From Lichenostomus cassidix (taxonomy: Eukaryota > Chordata > Aves > Passeriformes > Meliphagidae), in the NCBI GenBank assembly GCA_008360975.2, contig CM039183.1, positions 49,320,850 through 49,384,849 on the forward strand: a stretch of DNA of 64,000 nucleotides, written 5' to 3'. A model generated the notes under the pieces. That model made no database searches, was not told the DNA's origin, and saw only the letters and a program-made list of their open reading frames with translations. Positions 25,274 through 37,119 of the stretch are shown piece after piece. The number at the start of each line of letters is the position of its first letter. Position 1 is the first letter of the stretch. The position numbers and the translations under genes are program-made.

Positions 25274-25500
25274 CTATACCCCACACAATCGGTACCCAGA
25301 TGGGAAATTAAAGGATTTTCCTGTTGATTACTATAAGCTTTTACAGTTTTAACCCCCAAAAAACTCGTCAAGGCAGTGCTGCACCTCGGCTTTTGCGCTG
25401 CCTTCCTCCTCCTACTACCCCACCTGCGGCTCCCATCTCCCAGTGGGATCTGAGCAGCTGGACGGAGCAGCATGGAGCAGGGCTGGCACTTCAGCAGCAA
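25274..25500 (-). other. Possible first exon ending in strong donor
   Basis: On the minus strand the sequence ends ...GGGGTATAG/GTAAGT, a near-perfect vertebrate donor with the exon boundary at 25274. Upstream on the same strand is GC/CpG-richer DNA. A frame beginning at an ATG at 25500 stays open (75 codons plus AG) up to the donor and meets a stop just past it. The translation has no recognised domain. This may be a 5' untranslated or lncRNA first exon; the 5' boundary is unknown and 25500 only marks the ATG. Confidence 0.28.
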
Positions 25501-26560
25501 TCACAAGGGTTAAAGAGAAAGCAAGTCACCTTTTCTCTGCGGACTTCTGTAGGTCCAGTTCTCGTCATCCTCTTCTACCTGCTGCACGCACATGGAGGAG
25601 AGTTCACCATCGCTGCGAAACAATCTCTTTGTCTGCCTTGACAAGGAGGAGAAATTTATCCAACTGACAGCACGGGAGAGGGAGCCTGGGTTTTGTTTGA
25701 GTTTGAAAGATCTCGAAACACACTCCTTTTTCATTTTCTTTCCAGCCAGTTACTGGCGTCGGTTCCAAACAGACCTCTCTGAAATTGTTCCTGTCCCTTT
25801 TCTGTCCCCAGCCGTTTTCGTGGGAGGCTAAACAAACTCAATCCGACTTCAGTCCAGGTTTCTTCTCGCTGCCTTTAAACCAGCACCAGTACGGAGGTAG
25901 GTCGCTGTGCCAGCGCAGCTCCCCTGAAGCTGTTTTGATACAGCACTTAGGGAGCTGCCAAAGAAAACAAAGGGGAGAAAAGCAGCAGAAAGTGGCACCT
26001 TGCAGCAGCTCAGCGGAGCATGTAAGGGCTGAGCAGAGTATCGCACTGAGCCGCGTGTTTTACCCATTCTCCACTCAACAGCAAAAACTGTAGTTCCACT
26101 CTTCTCCCTGGCATCGCTCCCCGGGAGCGTGCATGCAATTCAATCCTCTCTTCTGGCTCATCAAAAACAGCCCACGAGGAGGAAAGAGCAGGCAGAGATC
26201 ACACCCTGGCATGGCACAGCTCAGGAGGGACAATAAAGCGACCACACTTCTGCCTCCTCATTCTGGCTGCCCCTCTCTCCCTTAGAGAAAAGCCTGGTGA
26301 AGGAGCTCCAGGAAGGCTCTCCTAACAATAAAACCGACTGCGTGGCTATCGCTTAGGATTAGAGTGAAATATGATAGGCTCGCTCTCCTAAAAGCACAAC
26401 CGCAGCAGCAAAACTCCTCCTTTCCGCAGCCAGCTCAGTGGCAGGGCAAACTTCTGAACTCTGCGTGCAGAAATAGGAAAGCACTTGTGCACCTTTGCGC
26501 GCTTGCAGAGAGGGAAAATAAAATCCTGGGGCTTGTCCGCACCACAAGCATCCTGAACAG
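25360..26560. promoter_or_regulatory. Moderately GC/CpG-rich, promoter-like block
   Basis: CpG dinucleotides and GC content rise clearly above the flanks, though less than in the island at 10.6-11.1 kb. The block lies directly upstream of the minus-strand donor at 25274. A plus-strand acceptor with a long pyrimidine tract at 25811 and a donor-like GAG/GTAGGT at 25896 also fall inside it. A promoter or enhancer is inferred from composition only. Confidence 0.35.
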
Positions 26561-29500
26561 TGTGCTGAAAACATTAGTGCCCCCGTAACTGGTGGTACAT
26601 TTGAAAAGAAACTAGATAAAACTGCTTAAGACATAAGCAAAATCTGTGCATGAACAGATATTTAGTGACCAGACTCCCACTGGGGTCACTGCAGCTCATA
26701 AAACACGGTCTGCTGCCAGCTGTGTTACGTTCTGCCACCTTCTCTTTAAACAAGCAGCTGGGAAAAGCACTCCACAGTGTGAAAGTTTTAAGCCAGTCAC
26801 TACTGAAAGCTGCCGTGCTTGCCCCTCATGCCAATGTCAGTGCTGTTCCCTGAAGGGAATAAGCCTGCAAGGTGGAGGTAAAGGGAGCATTTTAAAGGAG
26901 ACAGGAGTTGGTTATAACAAGGCACCCCAATACCCATGCCTTCTGCTGGAATTTGTCACCAAGATATAAGTTGACCAAAAAAAAACCCGCGTTTCTATCT
27001 TGCAGCAAAAGAATAGACTTGCATGTGGGAGACAGTCAGTAAAACCAGCTCAGTGAATCCTCAAGGAGACGGTGGTAGCGAGGAACTCAGGGAGGAAAAA
27101 AAGAACACAAAAACATGCCACTTATCTGAAGAACAAACACTAATGTCTTAACATCCTAACGGCTGCAGATGATGTTATCAAAAGCACAAGAAGCATAAGA
27201 AAACAAGGGTGCAGTGTTCCGGGTCCCAAGCTATCAGTCAGCTTTACACTTGCAGAACACACCCCAGCCCCCTGGCAGATGCTATCGCAGCCCTCTGGAT
27301 TCTGCTGCACAGCCTCTTCAAAACCATTAAAAACAAAGGCTCTAGCTTTTTCTGAAACTTATGGTTCTCTGACTCATAATAAGAGGATAAGGTTTAACCC
27401 ACTGACTGGGAGGCAAAAAGCTAAGTACTGTATCAGATTACTCTATGAATCAACCAGGCACACCAAAGTGACCTTTGGCTCCCACTAACACAGCACAATG
27501 GATTGGCCAACTGTCTTCTCTAAATAATTTAATAGGCTGCATTTAAATTGACCTCACTCCACGGGGCAATGCAGATGTACATCCACAGGTCTCCCATTCT
27601 TCCCAAAGTCAGTGGTGCTGCAGTGGGGTTGTGGAGGGAGGGGGTTGAGTGTGTGCTGAGTGAGGGTGAGTGGGAGCTAACACACTGCTAACATTCACTA
27701 TCCTCACTATGTCATCAACTCCTTCCGCTTAGGCGGTTTTTGTCTTTGTTAACAGACACCACGACCCATCCCTGATGAGACAAGAGACCTGTGTGGAGTT
27801 GGGAGGTTTGTTTTGTTTTTCTTCGTTAGACGTTTTGCTTAAAAGAAGACTTGAGAATGAGGGGTGAGATACCCCTAGAGACTCAAGCATTGGAATATCC
27901 ATTTTGGAGCAGTTCATGCACAAATTGGCAGGATTTAATATAAAAATCAAAGAATCAAAGACCATGCTTAAAGTCAACTTACTTCTTTTGACAAAGAGCA
28001 AACATTTGGAATTGCCAGTACTGAAAAGTACAGAGAACTCCAAACTACCACAGCTATTACTGGCTAAATTATACAGAGCCAGATGTATAAAAACCCTGGT
28101 AGGAACTGCAGAATCACCGTAACCTCCTTTCCACTGTACTACTTAAAACCAGAAGATCAGAGGAACAAACAAGAAGGAAACCCTTTCAGGTTAACCCAAA
28201 ATGTTAGGGTAAATCCCAGAGACCTGCCCAGAGCCTAGGCAGCAATTTAATTTCAGGAATTTTCCTGACCTGTCTGTACCTCTGCCTTTTTAACATGATG
28301 CTGAGTTACAACTTGGTGATGCAAGGGCAAAACCACAGTGACTGACCATAACATTTCCATTGTTACTGTAAACAGAGCAGTGCAATGTTTTGCTCAGAGT
28401 TTGATATAATCAGATTTCATTGCAGGAAAAGATCCATTGCAATACACTGCAACACTGTCATTACCACACAAGGCTTTTTATTTGTAGGTGACAAGCTTAG
28501 TATCAGCTTACATCATTGCATATGTGGATCAAAAGTAAATTTCCCATATTAAGAGCAAACAGCTATTACCGTTTGAAAACAATAAATATTGAGTAACTGT
28601 TGCAGGTTAATCCACACTTCAATCAGTAGCCAAATGCAAGGCCACAGAGTTGGAAATTTTAGCATCTGAAACACTTTAGAGGCTTATATTTAATTATGTA
28701 AAACAGCCTTCAAAGCCGTTTAAAAGAAACAAGGTACGCTTCTAATAAGCTTAGCTAATTTTCCAACCTATTTTCTCCCTTATTAAGATGTCATACAAAT
28801 ATATAGGCTTCATATTTTCCAGGTTGTGTATGTAAAGATTAAGGCATTATTTTTGCTTCACCTAATACAAATCCATCTCGGTATAAGACATGAAGGAATC
28901 ACAGAAGAAGAAACAAAGGGTTTGAAATGGAAACTGGTTCCTTCCCCTGCCCTTTTTTATTTATTTCTTTTTAGAGGTGAAGAAGAGCAAATGTGCATAG
29001 TCTCATATCCCATAAGGATTTTTGCCATCTATCACAACCTGATTGTCAACAAATTCTCTAAAAGTTGTTAAGCAAACGCACATACATGGCTCACAGCCAC
29101 TGGGTTCTCCTGAGGCCAGAAAAAATAGCAAAAAAAAAAAAACGTTTCACAGAAAAGGTTTCGGGTCAGTGTAAAAAATCAACCAAGCAGAAGGACAAAA
29201 CCCCCAAAATGCTACAGACATGCTCTGTTTTCGGTTGGGCTGTGGCTTTTGGCACAATTCACACATTAATTTAATTCCTGTGTTTCCTAGTCTATCATTT
29301 CTCATGACTCAACGAGACAGTAACATGGATGATTCACAATTACAGCCTTCTGGGACAGCTCATGCTCTAACAGCTGAGAGGACACCTCTCTCTCAGGCTT
29401 CCTGGGTGTTTTCCCTCAGGTGGTAACAACTCATCATCAGCCAGTCATAAAGCCATTTGGATTAAGCACCGACAAAAGCCCTTTGAAAACACCTTCCCTG

Positions 29501-30843
29501 CAGACTCACCCCATCCTTACAAAGCTCTTGCTGCAGCCAGCAAAAGGTGAGGGACACCCCAGCAGCCCTGAGAACTCCTTCATCCCAGAAACTGCCCCAA
29601 CACCACCAGATCCACTACATGTCACCTCCCCAGCACGGTCACCTTCTCCAAGCAGATGTGTGGGAATTTCAGTGTGTTTTGAAACTTTGTCAACCTGACC
29701 TCCATTGGAGGTCTTTATCTACACCGTGCCTGTTCTTTTACAAGTCCCCTGTGAAATGCTCACATAGCAAACCCACAAAGTAATCCATATTCCTCCATTG
29801 TTATTTACAGCAAAGCAGCCACAGAGAGCATTTTGGTATAAAAGGGCCTCAAAGTTCCCGTTAAGGTTGTGTCCCTTTTTATGTGCAGGGCACACAAGTG
29901 AGAAACTCTTTCCCTCCCAGTGTGAATGGGCCTGCAAGGGGGAAAAAATAGTAAAGAAATAAAGGATCAAAAATGAAGTTACTTGCCCAAGATCACAGAA
30001 AGGATAAGCAGCAAAGCTAAGAAAAGAAAGTAGGTCTCCTGGCTACCAGCCTTGCGACCTAGTTAAGTAGGCCCTGTCTCATACAAAAGCAATGCCTATT
30101 AATTGTTTCTATCACAACCCTTACAGAGCCTTTGAATGCCCTAATTGCAAAGAAAAACTTCCTTTCTGTTTTGCTATCCATATTACCCTTTTGGTTTTGT
30201 TTTGTGGGGTTTTTTAAAACTTAAAAACACACCATACCAAAACTAAATGAGAAAGGAGTTTTATACTGTTAGGACTTCTTCCAAGCATCCCATCCACATT
30301 TCCAACTTTATTAGGTTTTATTAAGAAAAAAAAAATCAGACTGCAGACAACCATTTTATCCCGCAGAGGATAAACCAGCTTTTGGACAGGTCTGTGTGAT
30401 GCACCTGCCACCAGTTTCTAGAAGACTTTCTATAAAGTGCTAGGCTAACCTCAACACCAGCTGTATGTAGGGATAATGACAGCTCTTACTGAGAGAGAGA
30501 AATCGAGCAAGGGACACGAACAGTGCAGTCTGGTTGTTAGCAAAAAAGATATTTGTAAGAGGGGCGGAACCAACGCCAGAATTGCCCAGAAAAAATAGTT
30601 TTTCTCTAAAACTGATGCTAAAAGAACAGGTAAGTTAACCACCTAGAGACACCCACCTGCTCCAACCATATACAAATACATTCACAAGCTTTTGGTTTTC
30701 TTCATCAGTGTAATTCCAGAACTGATGCAAACTCCAAATTTCAGAGAAAATGTGCTTGCAAGTATGCAAGGCACAGGACAACTACTGATGGCAGGAGCAG
30801 TTGCAAATACTGAGCTTTGCTAGGTAAAAGCATGATGGATACC
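26561..30843. other. Non-coding DNA
   Basis: No supported gene. A G-rich stretch at 27624-27675 has three G3+ tracts close together but not the four needed for a canonical quadruplex. A MIR-like fragment lies near 29977-30062. A plus-strand exon-like pair is at 29504-29546. The rest is AT-leaning with stops in all frames. Confidence 0.6.
29977..30062 (+). mobile_element. Possible MIR-type (CORE) SINE remnant
   Basis: The core acttgcccaagatcacag followed by aagcagcaaagct and a later aggtctcctggct resemble in order the conserved middle and right part of the ancient amniote MIR SINE. MIR copies in birds are few, old and strongly decayed. No tRNA-derived head or tail is visible. The match is by memory of the consensus and is not scored. 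Confidence 0.45.
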
Positions 30844-30974
30844 CCTAAAGTATTTAAAAGACCTGTAGGTGTGACACTTGGGGACATGGTTCAGTGGTGA
30901 CTTGGCAGTGCTGGACTAACAGTTGAACTCAATGCTCTTAGAGCTCCGTTCCAGTGTAAATGATTCTGTGATAT
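30844..30974 (+). mobile_element. CR1 LINE 3'-end fragment
   Basis: The blocks aaagtatttaaaagacctgt, gggacatggttcagtggtg, cttggcagtgctgg and a terminal gattctgtgat tail match the last part of the CR1 at 1785-1917 closely and in order. This places both in one CR1 lineage and orientation. Only the terminal about 130 bases are present. Confidence 0.9.
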
Positions 30975-31109
30975 TTTGGGGGATACCCGATGAAAGGGCT
31001 CGAACTGCGTTAAGTTTCAGCCTTGCGGAAGAGGAAACACGAATGAGTTTTTCCTTCGTGAGGTTTGATGCTGTCGTACAATCTCAGGGGACGAGTAACA
31101 GGATTTTGG

Positions 31110-31300
31110 TGACTTGGGGCAGTGTGCAAAGGTTTGGGTTCTCCACGGGCAGCCGTGCTGAGCAGCAGCGCAGTCCGAGGCAGCGCCGGGCCGGGAGGTG
31201 GCAGCAGGGATCCAGCAGGGATCCAGCAGGGATCCAGCCGGGATCAGCGCTCCCGCCGCCTGAAAGGTGCCGGGCTTGGCCGGGGATGTCAGCAGCGACA
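31110..31300. other. Small GC/CpG-rich patch
   Basis: A short block much richer in G, C and CpG than its surroundings begins about 135 bases after a CR1 3' end. It contains an 11-bp minisatellite (31206-31248). No start codon plus donor arrangement or other gene evidence was found. It is too short for a typical CpG island. Confidence 0.6.
31206..31248. repeat. 11-bp minisatellite
   Basis: Three perfect copies of agggatccagc (31206-31216, 31217-31227, 31228-31238) are followed by a degenerate copy, cgggatcagc. Each perfect unit contains GGATCC. Confidence 0.92.
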
Positions 31301-34300
31301 CAGTTACGGTGACACACGGCAGTGATTTATCTTACAGTTTGCCTACAGTAAGCTGTTATTATCTCTGCTTGAAAAGTAATTAACAATTCTAGTGGTTTTT
31401 GATTCGGGCATGACAACTCACTAATTAAGACAGTTCTGCTAAAAGCTCCCACTAACTGTAGTCACTACCTCGATTCCTACACACCTTCTCCTCAGTTGTG
31501 GGGCTCTTGCTTTCACGACACAAAATGTTATTTCAAATTCCCTAACCATAAGGTCACGTCCCTTCCAAAGCTGGGGCTTGGCCAGGGAAATACTTTGCTC
31601 ACAACTGTTGGCCAACACATCCCAAGTGCTGATAGACTGGGAAGATTAACTATCTAAGAATGGAATTCTTGCAGACAGAGTAATTTTTCTGTCTGAAGAA
31701 AAGATTGCGCGTTTTCCCCCCAGGCACTCATCTGTTCACTGAATCACCAGAAGTTATCAACAGCAGTTCTGATCAACGCGGGAAGTCACTTAGAGAGCCT
31801 GGGCAAGAAACTGGAGAGGTGTTCCAGCAGTCAGGCAGCATTCAGCACCTCGGCACCCCTGTGCCACCCAGCTCTGACCCTCATCCAGCAGCTCCCACCT
31901 GCTCCAAGCTGCCGGCACCGCTGGCACGAAGGATGCTCCGAGTGAAACCACCCCTGTGTCTCATCGGGCCACTCTAACCTGCCAGAAAAGCTGCGTGCTT
32001 TTGTAACATCCAGTCTCCACATGTATTCCTCCTTGCTCTGAAATACTCTGCGATGAACACATGGGCTTTTAAACTCAATTGCACTGCTTTAATCTAAATT
32101 GTAAGACAATTTTAGTCTCTTCTACTACTTTACTCAGCATATGCTGTGTTCATACTAAGAAGGGGATCAAAACACTTAATACCTGACTGCACAGAAACGT
32201 TGCAACACACCAGTTATATTAGAAATTTAGAAATAGGAGACTTTGGTAAAGCACAAGAAACTTCTACTGAATCATCCAAGTTTCCTGTGGAAATGTTGAC
32301 AGCTGTATTAAAAATAACTGGAAGCCAGTTAAAAACAAACTGTATAAAAAAATTAGTTAACATGTCATTGAAGATCATTCTGCCAGCAGGGAAACACCCT
32401 AAGACAACTAAATAAATGTCTATTTCCCACTTCTCTGATTAAGAGGATACCAGGGAAACTGCAGAAGGGATAAGGCTGATTGCTTTGAGGTGGAAGCCCT
32501 CTGCTGGTTAACATAAACTAATTAGCACACTAATCTAAATGTTTTTGTAGATAACAGAACCACAAAGTACAAAAAAGGAGACAGTGGCTAAAGAAGCAGC
32601 AGAGAAAACCATCAGTCTCAGAAATCCTTATTCTTCATCTTCTTTACTTTTTTCCTGTTTGTATTTTCATACCCTTTGATTTACAAAATATCCAGTTTAA
32701 TAAAACTTACTAGGTATTAGCAATAATAAAATGCTAAAAAGGAGCTTTATAACTCGGTGAGACATTTGGGCAGACCTGACCATTTAAAACACAGTTCATA
32801 TGAGTGTTATAACCAGGTCTTGCTAATACATAAACCACAGGAAACTATTTCTTCCTATAGATATAAATGCTGTTTATGCACATCTTATTGAGTCCTCTAT
32901 TTTTAAAACACATTTCAAAATTACTTCACAGCCAAGCCAGCAAAATTATTTACCTTACTGAAACTCTATATAAGTCTCTTCTAGGAGCCAATCTAAGCAT
33001 GTGCTGTTTCTGTAAAACATGCATAAATACTGAACTTCAGAAGACAGACAAAGGGCTCACATTTGCATGTGTGTGCACAGGTACAGGACTGCAGCAATGC
33101 TTTTTCAGTTTATTGCCAAGTTTACATGTCATCTTAGCCTGGCACATGCTAAGTACAGAGGAGTGTGTTGCAACTCTGGACAAAATTTGTAAATGGAACC
33201 CAGCCCCACCACGCCTGGAAGAATGCTGCAATCTCCTCTCTTCCTGACAACAGGCCCTAGGTTAAAAGAAACCCATTTCTAGGTGGAGGATGAGCACAAG
33301 GAATGTTGCTGACACACAAAGGGTGAGGAGGAAAACAGTGAATTTGTGTCTTAGTTACTGTCCTACATAGTTATATTTAATCCTAATTAAAATAGCTCTG
33401 TTAAAAGCTTGGTGAAAATGGAAGAGAAAACAAAATTTCTAAAATAATGAACATATGGCCTATGTATGTGCTCTCTCTGTATGGAGTGCCTGTGCATGTG
33501 CTCACTCCATATGTACACATCCATATATTCAGCAGGAGCACCAACTGTGACCAATAGGAAAAATTTTCTCTCTCCCTGCAATTTTCCCTTCTGACATAGA
33601 TAGGTCTGAAATCAACCTTGATATTTTTTTCCCCTAATCTGAAACATTTTAATATTTCCCCCTACCAACAGAAGTTTCTAGGTGGCAAAAAACCCTGGGA
33701 ATACAAAAGAATAATAATATTGCAGGGTCACTCCTGCAGAGCTTCTGCTCCCCTCTGTATAAAACATTTGAGACACAAGAAGTGTTCATGTTGATCAGCT
33801 GCCAAAACAAAGTGAGAACAGGAGGGAAAATTAAAGTCCAAGTTATCCTCAGTAGAAGAGAAGACAGGATAAATAAGGACATTCATGCTAGCAGCAGGAA
33901 TAATCTGATGCTACCTCTCAACCACTGGCATGTGAAATAATCAGCCTCAACAAAACAGTTGCTTAGTCACAGTTAAAAACCCAAGAGTATCAATTCTTAA
34001 ATCACAGCACAGAGAAACTAAATCAAGGCTTTGCAATCTTCTGTAATTTGCACCACATCATCTTGTTTATATATCTAAAGAAAGCTCATCTTCTGGCACT
34101 CATTGAAATACAGGGTGGGAGGGGTAGAAAGTGAAACAGAAGTCACATACTATTGAAATTACAGGTGTAAAAAATGTTTGTTCATCAGATACTAATCTGT
34201 TAAGAGCCCAGTGGATGTCTCCCACAATACTAACACCCCAAACCCACTTCTCCAAGCAGGAGAGTTTAGAAAGCAGACTTACTGCCTTCTCACAGCCAAT

Positions 34301-36528
34301 GCCAACCACCAATCACTATTTCAGGCAGTTTCATCAGGGCAAAAAAGATTCACACCTTGATAGTCATTGTTAAATGAAGTCATCCAGACATTTCACTATT
34401 AACCAGTGGACTAAATTACAGACTTAGTCTTCACCTAGTGCTTTTTCCTGCCCACAAGACAATCTGCTTGGGTTACCCTGCCAGACTGAAAGCAGCTCCA
34501 AGTTCCTCATCACACAGGTCCTTCAATGCCTTCCTTTTCAGATGCTTGGAAAGCAAGTATCAGTCCTGATGCATCCTTCAGCTTGACCTCTCCTATGGCC
34601 AATGCCAAAATACTGCTCCAATCTACACCATTGGTTTTTTTCTTCTTTTAGGACAACTGGCAGCCCACATGCTAAATTCAGTATTTCACGAAGTCTTTCA
34701 CCTTCTCTTTGGCAGAAACAAGGACCATGGCTCGAGGTGGATACCCAAGCTTCCACACTTACATAAAAAGAAGTGGAACAGCAGTTGTACAGGAGAACAG
34801 GCCCAGGTTCCAGGGCAGAGCAACATCACAGCAATAATATGTCTCTACATCTTTCAGAAGGCTATGGGTGAGAAAAAGAATGACCCAAAATGGATGCCAA
34901 CCCCTTTCTTACTGTATTTTCTGTGTAAGTGAAAGCGAAGGCCACTAGACAAAAAAGAGATGTCAAACTAATTTAAATGAAACACATCCCCAAAAGAAAA
35001 TTCTCAACATCTACTGTAAAAGATAGATTTTTATTGTACCAAAATCAAAATGAAGATCTGGCTGCTGTGTTTTTCACATCATTCTGCCTGTAAAGTCAAG
35101 CCACCTTCACCAACAAAAACACTACAGCACTAAATGCAAATGGAAAATAAATTACATTGAGAAGTAAGAGATACTTATTATTTCACTTGCAATAGACATT
35201 CCTTATTCACAGGCATGTGGCAAATTGCCTGCAGTAGAAGGAGATGCCATGTAGATATTCCTAAAGAAATAAGAATATAGACCCATGGGATTAGATAGAA
35301 AATAAATTTATGTAGAAATACTTATTATCTAATCATGTGGTCTATCTATCACATACCGCATTCTTGTTGTGCAACCAAGTTTATTCACCCAGAGGAATCC
35401 ACCAAAAAAAAGAATGCTTCATATGTATTTATTCATCAAATAAAAATAACAATGGTTTCTAGATGGGAACTACCACCTTCTTTTGATTCACATGCCTCCC
35501 ATGTTACCTGCTCTAAACCTCATCAAGTTGACGAGATTATCAAGATTGCATAGAGAGCCAATATTTCTCTGCATTGTTTTTTTTCCCCCTGAAATAGCAA
35601 AGTGGAAAATATGCTGGCTTTCTCAGCCAGCTTTGGCATGAAGATAATGCCACGCTCTGTGGTTAACTGCTAGCTCTTCTTCCTCCAAGGCACTGTGAGT
35701 CATCTCTGCTTTCCACATTGGTGTCTTCCAAACAATTCTGGGTAAAACTCTGCTAGTTCATTCTCACCAAAGACATTGTATGAGAGCACAATTACACAGA
35801 AGGGATCACATATTAAACAAGTTTTTTTTAAGCATTCCATTAAAAAATGTGCAAGGCAAATATGGCAGTAACTATTAATCAAGCTTAAAAATAAATTAAA
35901 ACTAGCTTAATGAAAGATGCCTGGGCATTCGCTGGCATTTAAAGCTTTTCCTTCAAGCACAAACACAGTCACAGCAGGATTTGCTACTCTCATCCAATGG
36001 CACCTTTTCCCAAGCTTAGACAAACAGATGTGAGGAGACGCTTTCATTCCCTACTTGCAGACAGTATTGTTTTTTCATTATGACAAAGTGTTACTGAGCT
36101 TGGCAGCAGAAACCACCCACTTTCAGGAACTCCCAGTGTAGTTAATATTCCTCTAGTTAACAAAAGATGCCTTGGTCTGAGGCTGTTTCTACAGGCTGTT
36201 GTTACAGCACTACACCCAACTGACCTTAATTTATGAAGGGCTGCTCTGGTTTCAGGATCCTGAGTTATTCTGCTCAATCTGAGGCCAGCAAAATGCAACA
36301 GATTGACAGCTCTAAACATCACTCAGGAGGGGAATGAATAAATAAATAATATCACATACTGGCTAAAATATTTGGTACCTACCAAGATTGTATCCTGCAT
36401 GCCTTGTCTTAAAGAAAAAAAAAAAAGTGTGCCACTTTTTAGACCCTTAATAAAGAAACTAAATGACAATGCAGTTCTTTTATGGCTCCCAAATTCTGGG
36501 CTACTCTAAGAGTCACTGCAAGCATCTC

Positions 36529-36548
36529 AAAAAAAAAAAAAAAAAAAA
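36529..36548. repeat. Poly-A run
   Basis: Twenty consecutive A followed by caaaaaaccc. No retroposed body was recognised. Confidence 0.9.
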
Positions 36549-37095
36549 CAAAAAAACCCACCCTTATGAAATTCACCGATAGAGTGCTTGCAGCCCACCC
36601 TCCTGGGTTGTCAGTGGGATCTACCCCTAGGTGGGGGCATTACAAAATACCTTTTCTGCTGCTCTCAAGTAAAGCTGGGAAAGAAAGCTCCTGTCATTCC
36701 CTGCCCTCTGGGTACACCTCAGCTGGGCTCACCCTGTGCAAGCACCACTGCTTCGGGCACTGCCCTGGACACTGTGACATTGCAATCCTTCCAGAAATGC
36801 TGGATTCCATCAAATTACTGCAGCAAGCCAACTCATGGCCCCAGACCAGCTGTGTCAGCACTGCTGAGGACACTGTAACCTGAAGGAGAAGGGTGGACAT
36901 GAGCACTGAAAGAACAGGAATTCCTCCTAAAGCAGGGTGCGGCAGGTTAAGCAGCTGTACCCCCAAGGCTACAACTGTCCTGAAGTTCTGCAAACTCTCC
37001 AGTTCTCTGGTAAACTAATTCAGGGTATTGATAAGGAAAAGAAGGTCCGAGCACAGTACTTCCCTGGATCTCTATTCAGCTTGTACTTCAAAGTA

Positions 37096-37119
37096 AAACA
37101 AACAAACAAACAAACAAAC
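37096..37119. repeat. (AAAC)6 microsatellite
   Basis: Six perfect AAAC units. Slippage-prone simple repeat. Confidence 0.93.

Noticed and set aside
27624..27675. Possible quadruplex in G-rich stretch
   Set aside because: Three close G3+ tracts only; the fourth is too far away for the canonical motif.
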